In this document: piece by piece, positions 1 to 9,750 of the stretch
Position numbering within the stretch: the stretch's first letter is position 1
Layout: every line of letters starts with the position of its first letter
Source: Amphibalanus amphitrite
Lineage: Eukaryota > Arthropoda > Thecostraca > Balanomorpha > Balanidae
Direction: 5' to 3'
Assembly: GCF_019059575.1 (NCBI RefSeq)
Contig: NW_024881501.1
Coordinates: 2,086,001 to 2,150,000, forward strand
DNA length: 64,000 nt
Position numbers and translations under genes: made by a program
The notes under the pieces: generated by a model
Seen by the model: the letters and a program-made list of their open reading frames with translations, nothing else
Database searches by the model: none
What the model was told of the DNA's origin: nothing

Positions 1-716
1 ATACTGTTCAATGATTCATGGTTCCTTCTCCATATGCGCAATGAATTAAGTCGAAACATCATAATGAATGAATGCCTGGCAGTAGAGCAGCATTCCAGGT
101 TTGCAGCCTGACCATAGTCACGGTACCCGCGCGGTAATGCGCCCCGGAATGGCGGTCACCCCCGAGTGCGCGCACTTCTCCGAGACTCGTGCATCATAAT
201 ATAGGCCATACCCATTATCCACGTGTATGTGCGGCCCATGGTGACGACATTGAAAAGAGTAGGTATTCAGAAAGATATGACACCCAGAAAGATATGACGT
301 GACCGTTCTGTTTTCCTCCATTCTCAGGGCGGTCGAATCCAGGGTATATTGAGAGGTCGAATCCTTCTCGTTGACGCCTAAAACTTCCTGATGCCGGCTG
401 GACGGACACTCTCCTCCGACGTGAGTAGCACATTGCGAGCAGGCTGACGTGCGGTGGGGCGACTGTTAGCGGGGCTCTGTCCATTGAGACGGGCTCAGCC
501 CCGACGGCGGCCCGGGGATCCCGCCGGCCGACCGGACCAATGTCTCTCCTATTTCTTATCATCCATCCGGCTCTGGAACAGTCTCCTTAGACTGGAGACG
601 ATAACTCTACAAAACAAAGGATATGACAGAACACATATTTTCCAAACTGATCGAAACATGAATCAATATTGATGGAATAACAGGAAGACGGATTTTGTCT
701 GCGTTTAATTTGACTT
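1..716. other. No gene recognised
   Basis: The stretch holds only short unrelated open frames and a GC-rich patch near 480-540. I see no conserved protein motif, RNA fold or terminal repeat. Confidence 0.5.
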
Positions 717-1708
717 TTAACCCGCGCACCGACGGGGGGGCGGATATCCGCCCCCCCTGAGGGTTTTCGCGGATAGCGGAAAAACCGCGGCGCGTAGCGC
801 CGCGAAATTTGGTACGACTATTCCCTCATCAATTTTACACATGGTGTGCAAGTTTGAACCTCCTAACTTTTAAGGTCAGGTCACCAGGTCACTTTGAATG
901 ACCCAACCTCAAGTCTCTTTTTTGCAACTTTGTCACCGTGCCAGAGCTACAGTAGATGTCGGAGGCCTTTGAAAGTCGCAGGTCATTAGTAGCTACAATT
1001 TGTATATCTCGGAATTTTGATGTCGGTGACCTAAGGTCAGGTCAATTTCGCGACCTCCCCATTATAAGTCAATGGGGGAAAAATCAACTCCCTGTTTTTA
1101 CCGCTAAAACGGGTCGGAATGGCCCCATATACCATACATGACTTCATATACGGTCAACCTTCACTACCTTGAGGTCTGTTTTGCTGTTGGGCAGCCGTAA
1201 GGTCATGTGACGTCATCAAAGGTCACCAGCTGTTTTTTGACAATAACTCCGTACAGAAACAAGATACAGCCGCGCGGATGGTCTCATTGTGTTCAGCTCG
1301 TCAAGGCGCATCGAATGATATACATGATGACCTCGAGGTCACGTGACCTGAGGTCAATCTTTGACCTTGACCTTTCGAGGTCAACATATATATCATTCGA
1401 TGCGGATTGACGAGAGGATCACGATGATGCCCTTAGTTTGTTTCTATATTGACTAGTTCGAAAGTTATTCGAGAAAAACTCTCCCTATACCTAGCGCCGC
1501 CATTTTGACTTTTTTGACCCCTGTGACGTCATCTTTGACCTGACCTGAAAATGACCTTTGTAAAAATTGTAGACCTTGTCCGTGCGTATTCACTTCAACC
1601 GCTTGTCGCTATCTTGCTTCGTTCTCGAGATCTCAGGGGGGCGGTCATCCGCCCCCCCCCCCCCGTCGGTGCGAAGTTGGCGCAGACCCCCGTCGGTGCG
1701 CGGGTTAA
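717..1708. mobile_element. TTAA-flanked non-autonomous element (E1)
   Basis: Both ends are TTAA (717-720 and 1705-1708), followed inward by matching termini: TTAACCCGCGCACCGACGGG on the left and its near reverse complement on the right. Just inside each end a G-tract, a short AT-containing spacer and a C-tract form a potential hairpin (about 733-757 and 1635-1664). The interior has many GGTCA half-sites and TGACGTCA-like octamers and no transposase frame. TTAA duplication plus CCC-beginning termini fit piggyBac-type elements, but this assignment rests on termini only. Confidence 0.72.
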
Positions 1709-1854
1709 GTATAGGGTTTGAGTTTTGAAGTGAAGGACCTCAGTTGGAGAGCCGCCGACGTGAATAGCTTGGCGTTCGGATTTTAATTAATTTTAAATAA
1801 ACTCGGGTCCGTATTTTGTATCAGACAAGGATACTTTTCAAGTCGCCGGCCTTA

Positions 1855-2543
1855 GTATAATTCACTGAACGAGGCCGGTGTAAACGAATTTTCAAGACCG
1901 AAATCATAAGGCCTGTACACATTCAGCTGTTGTGCTGTTGTCAGCCGAAATAGGCTCCACCCACCGTTTCTGGCTGACGGAGTTGTACACATTCGGCTGA
2001 TGAGAACTGTCAGCAGTGGCTGATTGTCTACAAATGTGGCTTTGTAAACAAATATATTGTCTCATATTCATGTTCTTTATTAATACAATGTTTTGATAGC
2101 TAGGTATGTTATCAGCGTATTTACATATAAGATGCAATAGAAATATTTACTCTTCTTCCATTGATAAATAATTATGAAAAGAAAATTACGTGAAAAGCGT
2201 CAATACAGTGTCAAATTTTCATTTATCTGCAGTACTCAGTAAAAATGTGGCACGTGACCTGGCACGTGATTTGTTTACATGCGCCACTACCAGTGTCTAA
2301 ATGCGCCATTTATGGCTTCTGATGACGGCTCGGCATCTCTGCACTTGCTTTCTCCCAGCAGCACAGCTCGTCAGCCCATGCTGCCGTCAGCAGAGAGGTG
2401 ACGTCATGTTGCAAGTGCAACATGACGTCATCAATTTTTCAGCCAATAGAGTGAGCGTTTCTCGGCTGACAACAGCACAGCAGCTGAATGTGTACAGGCC
2501 TATAATTTGATTTTTGAACTGGGCATTCGGCCTCGTTCAAAAA
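1855..2543. repeat. Foldback / long-TIR element (K)
   Basis: A segment near 1910-1955 (GGCCTGTACACATTCAGCTG and following bases) recurs inverted at about 2458-2508. A weaker inverted match (GAACGAGGCCG versus CGGCCTCGTTC) extends the pair outward to roughly 1865 and 2540. The arms enclose about 500 bp without coding motifs. This looks like a MITE or foldback; I could not identify a target duplication. Confidence 0.6.
2399..2430. promoter_or_regulatory. 32-bp palindrome with two CRE octamers
   Basis: Two 15-bp arms (TGACGTCATGTTGCA and its reverse complement) are separated by AG. Each arm carries TGACGTCA, the consensus for CREB/ATF bZIP binding. It lies inside foldback K, so it may be a transposon-borne site or part of a hairpin. 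Function is inference. Confidence 0.45.
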
Positions 2544-2659
2544 CATTATAGACAGTCTGTCCATAATAGCAAAGGTCTTGAAAACTTACCACCGGCCGAG
2601 TATGGTATGTACTTGCCAACTTGGTACTTGCTTGGTATGGACTGCATGCCAACGGTAAC

Positions 2660-2851
2660 TTAACCCGCGCCCCACTGGGGTCTGCGTGTAACACGCCCTA
2701 CGGGGGGGGGGGCTCTTCATAGCCCCCCTCCTAACTCCGAAACTACTGGGCCGATCGTCAAAATTCAAACGGCGCCTGATAGCCCCGGAAAAACTGTCGC
2801 GCGAAACCTAATTTCATTTACCTAGAGGTCACCAATGACGTCACAGGTCAG
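2660..2851. mobile_element. Truncated TTAA element (E2 fragment)
   Basis: It starts with TTAACCCGCGCCCCACTGGG and a G-tract/C-tract hairpin at about 2701-2730. It then follows the interior of element E4 (same block around CCGAAACTACTGG, same TGACGTCA and GGTCA sites) until it stops abruptly where the CAGGG-ended element begins at 2852. No right end is found, so it is a fragment. Confidence 0.6.
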
Positions 2852-3691
2852 CAGGGTTGTGCTCGACTCATGAGTCGAGTCAGAAATTTGACTCAACTCT
2901 GACTCAAATGAGTCGGGTTTGAGTCGAGTCGGTTACAATATCTGAACTGTTGAGTCAGATTTGAGTCGAGTCGGATAAAATGTTTAGCTGTTGAGTTGAG
3001 TCAGAGTTGAGTCGGACAAAAACGTTAAGGTGTTGTGTTGAGTCAGGGTTGAGTCAGTAAAATAACTTTTGACGTTGAGTTGAGTCAAACATTTAACATG
3101 AGTCAGGTTCTTAACTTTCTAGAAACAATAGTCTAAATATGTGTCTAATTACAGGGCATTATTCAAGGAAAAAAACTCCCTATCTTAACAAATAACTATC
3201 TATAAGAGGCACCTATGACCCAACCAACAGCCATGCCTATGTTTCTTGATAGCTGATATGTCCAATGATTAGAAGAAGGCCCCTATCCTATCATAAGTAG
3301 AAATCAAAGTCAGCAATCTTAGCCACTGCAAAATACATTTTATTACGAGCGAGCGAGCGCAGCGAGCGAAGCGAGTCTTTTCAATATAACGGAAAAATCT
3401 CAGTATGAGCGGCCCGGCCCGGCCCGGCCCAGCCCGGCCCGGCCTGTAACGCTTTTGAGAAGCTTATATCTCAGCAACCGCTGCACAGTGTGGTCAAACA
3501 CCAGTTTAGCGCGAATTAAATCCCAGCGCTGCTCGGATCCGTTGAAAATGGTTCCCTGGTTTCAAAATTGACACTTAAACCTATGTGAGACATTTTACGA
3601 TGCATTATAAATGCTTGCTGACATATAATGGCATAGTTCCGCCTCTAAAAATAAGGAGAACTAGCTTACGACGGGTGATGTGCTTACCAGG

Positions 3692-3961
3692 CCAGGGCTA
3701 TGAAGTCATGGAGTTACTCCGACTCAGACTACGGCTTTCAAAAGTCAATTTCAACTCTGACTCCGGGCAAAACTGTCGACTTATACGATCGACTCGGACT
3801 CTGACTCCGCAGCCATGGCAGGCTCACGCAGTCGATGAATTTTCGGTGACTCAGACTACGAGTCTTGGTCCGGATTCCAAAATCGATTCCGATTCCAACT
3901 CTGACTGCAGGGTCAGAACTGTTGACTCCGAACGACTCCGACTCTGATTACGAAATCCTGG
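3692..3961. repeat. Short CCAGG-ended element with GACTC array (B)
   Basis: The ends CCAGGGCTATGAAGTC and GATTACGAAATCCTGG are imperfect inverted repeats. They enclose about 240 bp rich in GACTC and CGACTC pentamers. The design resembles element A in miniature. I find no target duplication, so the boundaries are uncertain. Confidence 0.4.
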
Positions 3962-3999
3962 AATTTAACCGCAAATAAGAGGCATAAAATTGTGGGTCC

Positions 4000-5135
4000 C
4001 AGCAATGATGGGCATGTTAGGAGGAGGAATCGTTTATGAAATTCCCATCATTTCTCAGGTAAATTCTTATGATTGTCCATAGTTTGCTTGAGAAAAAAAA
4101 TCAGCATCAAATTATGTTTCTGTGTGAATGTTCCTGGTGAAGCACATGAATCGGTAGATGGTTGCTGAAATACACGCACCGATAGGACTGAACCTCAGCA
4201 ATGGGAATAAAAACAAAGACTTACACCATAAGCACCGTCCTTCATGTCATTAACCCTCGCCCGTATTGGTGTTTTGCTAGCCGCGAACGTAGGTCGGGTC
4301 AAGTCAGGTCAGGCCAACCAGTCCTGCCGGGTATTCATAATTAATAGGTGTCAACCGCCAGTGACAGCTTCGTTGCATGTTACGAAGGCACCAAAACTTC
4401 TTCCTAAATGTTCAAATGGTTACTAAATTCGAAATCAGCCCCCAAAACTAGCCAGGAAGCATGTAAAACTAAAAAAGGTGAACCGAGGTCATCAAAGGTC
4501 ATTGAACTGACCTGACCTTCAAGTGATCTTGACACCGACCATAATGCATGGGACCAATATCATAATATCACATGTTTAGACGCTTGAAACCACGAAAAGA
4601 CTGCAAACGCGCGGCTAATGCAAGCAAACATACGCCCAATCGCGCTTCCGGCCAGACATGGTCTCGAGAAATAGGTCACAGGTCAAAGGTCATTGGGGTC
4701 AGGGTCGTGAAATTTAATGGGTAGGTGTAAAATTGATAAACTCGAGGATACTGAAAGTTTCGTCGCGATCGGCCGCTTTTTACATGAGCTTTTTTGCGAA
4801 AACCGAGAGGGGTCCTTTCGACCCCCACCCTCACCCCCTATATGGGCGAGGGTTGAAAAATTGTTAAGATTTATTCATTGGCAACCGTATTCTGCAATAT
4901 AACAAGTCAGAAATACAGCGGTTGAGCCATCCGCGTAACGTTACGGAGCCGCCGCCACGCCCACCCTGTAGCCGGACCTCCCCGGGCGGGCCAACCCGAT
5001 ACGTTCAAAGCTGAGCCAAAGGCCGGGGGGCAGGTTGGGGCAGGGTTTCTTGAATGGATCATGTCCAGAAAAGTGTGGCAAATCTTCTCATGGTAGATTT
5101 GGCGTGGAGTTTTTTGGCCATTTTCTTATATCTCT
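4000..5135. other. No gene recognised, left of palindrome
   Basis: This stretch lies inside the long CACGTG-rich repeat. It has scattered GGTCA half-sites (about 4280-4310, 4480-4530, 4675-4705) and short open frames with no recognisable domain. Confidence 0.4.
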
Positions 5136-7118
5136 ACGTTTTTAAGATGGACAGTGTTTTCAGGGGATGTTTGAAAAGGTCATTTTCAAATTAGCATAAC
5201 TCATCGGTTAGTCCAAGGATACCTATAGAATTCGGGTATGCTATCAAATATAGGCTCAGTAGTCATATGCCACTCCAATTATTTCCAAACCTTTCCGACA
5301 ATTACGCTAAAATGTGTTGTAAACATGACGCGGGTTTTCGACGATTTCAGCACAGCCGGGACCGGCATTGCGTATGTCCACTTTAGCTAGCTTTTTGGAC
5401 ACCGAAAGGAAGACATTGAACCAAAGTATTGTGATATTGACATACTTTGGACAATTTCCTATCGACCGATAGTTATGAAAAGTCAAAATTCCAAAATTCG
5501 TTTTTTGATTAAATTCGCGCTAATCTGGCGTTTGGCCACACTGTGCGCTGGTCCGATTGGCCTGCGGTCTTTTTTGCTGGGTAGCCCCATCCCTTCTACC
5601 CCGTAATTGACTACTTTTGATACATCTCAGTGACCGTCGTGGCACGTGCCACGTGAAAAGTCGAGGGTGTTCAAGCTGTTTTACAAAAGTAGTGATTTTG
5701 AGAGGCTCATATCTCAGCAGCCGCTTGGGCGATTGACTTGCGGTATTTTTTATAGGGTAGCTGCATCCTTTCTACCAAAAATAGGATACTCTCCATGCAT
5801 GTGGGTCACCCCCAGTGCACGTGCAAAATACAACAATAAGAGGTGTCAAATTTGTTCCCATTTTAATAACTCGGTAATTACTGGGGCGATTTCGCTGAAA
5901 CTTGGCATACAGGTAGACACCCACCAGGCAATGCATTCCCATGTGTTGCGATTAAGGTGCTACTGCACGTGCGCACGTGCAAGGGGCGCTTCCAGATCTC
6001 GAGAACGGCTGGGCCGATTGCGCTCAAATTTGGTACGCGGTTGGAGACCGGTTAGTAGGGTGCCGTGCAAAAGTCAGTTTGGACCCCGTTTGCACGTGCG
6101 CACGTGCAGAATGCCGCTTCCAGATCTCAGGAACGGCTGGGCCGATTGCGCTCAAATTTGGTACACCGCTAGCGACCGGTTAGAAGGGTGCTTTGCGCAA
6201 GCCCGTTGGAAGTACCCTCTCGCCCTTCCGCACGTGCAGGGCTCACTGTCTCGCTCGCTCGTTCTTCGCCCAAAAGGCGTTTTACTGGTGGTAGAATTTA
6301 CATTGCTATGGGTAGGGGTAACACATGGACCTCAGCATTTCACAGGTTTGGTTATAATTAGAATTGTCAAGAATCTACTGTGGTCTATCAAAGGAAGAGT
6401 ACTCATTCATGTTGCAAAAGCACGATCAATTAGTAAGTCTAATGGTAGGTAATACATTAAAATAAGTAAATGTTCATGACAGCATCCCCTAGGGGAAAAG
6501 ACAGAATCAAAACACCACAAAACACATTGTTTGGAAACTGGCCTTGAATCTTGAGATGTGGTCTGAGATAGTCTACAAAGATTTTGACACTGGAAATCCA
6601 GCTGAAGAGGCAGGTATTAGGTAGCCCTGAGCCTGACTTTGGTCCCTAGAATGAAATGAAAATTAGTTTAACTGGCATTTTGTCTTATCTTTAACTCCCT
6701 CCCCCGGTTTACAACTTAGCCCTGGCTCTGCTGCCTGATTTTTTTCACCCCCCCCCCCCCTGCTCAACACCTTTTTTATCTTTTAGTCAATTTTGAGTCG
6801 ACCCAGTTGACTCAACAAAACATTTGAGTCGGGTTGAGTCGACTCATTTTTTAAATGTACACTTTGAGTCAAATTTGAGTCGACTCATATTTTCATTGAG
6901 CCGCTTGAGTCATGAGTTGAGTCAAGGGAAAAATCAGCTCTTTGTTTGAGTCAGAGGTGAGTCAGGTCTTCCTGAAGTTGAATGATGAGTCGAGTCGGCA
7001 ATTTTTTTAGTAGAGCAGCACAACCCTGGTGGCGACTATAAGCACTGGAGGCTATTTTTAGCAGGACAGTAGTGGCTTTACCCAGCTGAGTGTCCACAAA
7101 AAGAAGCAATGGTATTGT

Positions 7119-9483
7119 TTAGCCCGCGCCCCGCTGGAGGTGGGGAGGGTCTGCCCCCTCCCGTTTTTCGCAAATAACTTCTAAACGCGTTACGCCAGCG
7201 ACGTCAAACTTTCAGTGCCTTAGAATACGTCAATTTAACACGTTCCCTGAAAATTTGAGCGAAACCCGTTGGAAATTTTTTGAGAAAATGAAGTTTAAGT
7301 GACGTCATGTCACGCCATTTTCGCTTCAAAAACTGCAAAACTTCAAACGCCGCTAACATCTTCATTTTTAAAGGAATCAAGACGTAACAAAAAGGTTATG
7401 CGTGATTCTACTTTGTCTATCAAATGGCCATCTCGGTTCTTTAATTTTGGATTTTGACCCAATTTTTTTTTTGGGAAAATCATTATAAAATCCAAAATTT
7501 TGAGTTTATAAAAACGAAATATATGTTAGAGAAGTGGTCTATGTGCACATACATACCAATTTTTAGAAGAATCGGTTCAAAAATGTGGGATTTGTTCAAA
7601 CTTTTATGACGTCACGGCACACAAATTTTCGAAAATTATTTTTTTGAAGTTCTAGACCTTGTACGGAAACATAAATAGCACCATTCGATTCGCCGTGAAA
7701 AACTGCATCAGATAGACAACGTTTTAGGTCTTAACCCGCGACCTGGTGGGGGGGGGGGCTATTTTTTGCCCCCCCCCCCCCCCCTCCAGACTTTTCAAAA
7801 TATCTCCGGAACCGCTGCGCCGATCGTCACCAAACTTTCAGTACCCTCCCGGACATCAATTTTACACATTGTGACCAAAAATTTTTCCAAAGGCTATGAT
7901 AGGTTGGCCGGAAATGACGTCAGAGTGACGTCATGTTCTGCCGTTTTCGACCCAAAAAAGGGTTTCGCGGGAAGAGCTGTCAGGCCTATAGCTTTGCAAA
8001 TACAGAAAAATGATAAAAACATAAAAGCTGTAGATTGGACAGGGCTACAAAACTGCTATCTCGGATTTTTGAAATTTTTGGATTTTGACCCCAAAAATCA
8101 AAAAATAGATTTTTTGGATATAATCATCGAAAAATCCAAAAAGTTTTTTGAATTTCGCAAAAACCGGAATATATGTGATAGTCCTTACCGCTTTCCATCC
8201 ACATACCAAATTTGAGATTGATATCGCTTTTTTTGGAGAAGTTATAGCGAAAAAACTGTTCAAAATTGATGACGTTAAATTTTCAAACTCAATTTTTAGC
8301 AATTCTAGACCCCGTAGCGCAAAACAAAGACCACCATTAGACTCCCCGTGACGAGCTGCATCCAATCAATACCCATTTTATGCAAAACTATCAACTTTAA
8401 AATTTGACCTTTTTTGGCCTGACCTTGACCTGACCTTGACCTGAACTCCACCAGAAAGTGACCTAAGCCGTACCTGATAGTCTTATAACCAACACCATTG
8501 AGTTGGATTTGAAAAATTGGCCATAAAACATGTATCACACAACCTTAGTAAAGTTGGGCTCATGTGACCTGACCTGTGACCCTTGGTGACCTGACCTGTG
8601 ACCTGACCTGGTATTGCCAGTGACCTCTAATAGCAACATATCCACTAGGCAACTGACGCCCTACCGCTGATTCTCGACAAAATGCGTTTTCCTCGGTGTT
8701 ATAGCGCATTCCCTAGAAGACCCGTGAACGGTGAAACATGTCATCTTTGACTTGACCTGTGACGTCATCGGTGACCCCGAGGTCAATGAAATTTGGTTTC
8801 CCTCAACAAATTTGACAGGCCTTTCGAACGCCGTTTGAATTTTGCGGATCCGTCCAGTAGTTTCGGAGATACGAGGGGGGGGGCAAAAAATAGCCCCCCC
8901 CCCCCACCAGGTCGCGTTATAAACAGACCCCACCAGGGCGCGGGTTAACAACCAACTTCAAAATTTGACCTCACTTGACCTGGCCTTGACCTGGCCTCGA
9001 CCTGAAATTCATCCAGATGTGGTCCATATCACTAATGGAGTGTGCTCATTTAATTCTATGAATAAAATGACCCATAAAACATGCGTCGCACATGCCCTTT
9101 TCTATATTTCGTTTTTGGTGACCTGACCTGACCTTGACCTTGACCTTTGCATGACATTGTATGCAACGAATATTGTCTTGGTAGCCTAAGAACACGTTTT
9201 GGGCAATCAGTCTCAGTCCATTCTTCGGCAACTACGGTGCAAGGTCGATACCGTAGAAACTTGCATTTTGTACCCTTGACCTGACCTTGACCTGACCTCT
9301 GACCTACGTAAGCAAAAAAAATGTCGGCTCTTAAGATCCGCCTCGTTGAGAGATTTCTATTGCCGTTTTCTCCGTCTTTCTACGACCATCGGTTCGGAAG
9401 TTAGACATGGGGGGGGGGGGCAGAATCTGCCCCCCTCCCACCAGGGCGCGTATGGCTGAATAGCCCAGCGGGGCGCGGGTTAA
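7119..9483. mobile_element. TTAA element (E3) interrupted by E4
   Basis: The left end is TTAGCCCGCGCCCCGCTGG (TTAA mutated to TTAG). The right end is CCAGCGGGGCGCGGGTTAA, finishing at 9483. Each end has a G/C-tract hairpin. The interior contains TGACGTCA octamers and long runs of TGACCT/TGACC half-sites (about 8,960-9,300). E4 is inserted inside it at a TTAA. Confidence 0.65.
7731..8948. mobile_element. TTAA element (E4) nested in E3
   Basis: TTAACCCGCGACCTGGTGGG at 7731 and a right end finishing in CGCGGGTTAA at 8948 define the element. The right end carries the terminal motif twice (an outer CCACCAGGGCGCGGG and an inner CCACCAGGTCGCG). Both ends have a hairpin of G-run, CTATTTTTTG, C-run. 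The interior includes the recurring block near 7795-7850 and dense TGACCT repeats near 8400-8620. The open frame at 7766-8215 runs through the hairpin and block and has no known domain. Confidence 0.7.
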
Positions 9484-9750
9484 TTAATCGGGTATACTTG
9501 CTTTAATAGCGTCAGACATGACATGATTATTAGATATTTCTGTTATTATATACCTACTGGTAAAACGGTTTCTTTTCTGCGCATCTATGTAAATCATGAG
9601 AGGGCATGCAGTCTTCCCGAAGCATGAATGGATATAGTGGATCAATAAAGATAGTATTGGTCTGAATGTGGTGTCCGAGAGGATATTTCTCCGAATTATT
9701 TTCATCGAAATGAAACTTATAGTTATCGATACTAGACGATATAGTTGTTA

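Larger units (their letters stand above)
3345..6290. repeat. CACGTG-rich modular repeat, long version
   Basis: The repeat is bounded by GAGCGAGCGAG at about 3350 and CTCGCTCGCTCG at about 6252. Near its left end is a CCCGG/GGCCC tandem run (3410-3446). The right part has modules spaced 127 bp, each with the perfect 18-bp palindrome TGCACGTGCGCACGTGCA (5964-5981 and 6091-6108) beside a conserved block (GAACGGCTGGGCCGATTGCG). A shorter, inverted relative lies at 62,785-63,478. The open frames across it follow the repeat rather than coding constraint. Confidence 0.6.
2852..7028. mobile_element. CAGGGTTGTGCT-ended hAT-like element with GAGTC arrays (A)
   Basis: The left terminus CAGGGTTGTGCT (2852) is matched by AGCACAACCCTG ending at 7028. 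Next to each end is a subterminal array of GAGTC/GACTC pentamers (about 2862-3110 and 6785-7010), in both orientations. CAGGG termini suggest the hAT superfamily. The 8-bp flanks (CAGGTCAG and GTGGCGAC) do not match, so the copy is rearranged, or its two ends come from different insertions. The interior holds a separate CACGTG-rich repeat and no transposase. The palindrome boundary at 5136 falls inside it, so only its right part (5136-7028) is mirrored at 28,308-30,200. Confidence 0.55.

Noticed and set aside
5646..6452. 268-codon open frame, mirrored at 28,884-29,690
   Set aside because: It follows the 127-bp CACGTG modules and the recurring block; related repeats at 62.8-63.4 kb do not keep one long frame. 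No known domain.
2852..7028. Element A as an intact hAT insertion
   Set aside because: The 8-bp flanks differ and the internal repeat is shared with other places, so only the termini and pentamer arrays support it.
8045..8365. Small frames inside E4 and its mirror
   Set aside because: AT-rich element interior with no motif. Frames exist on both strands and lack domain signals.
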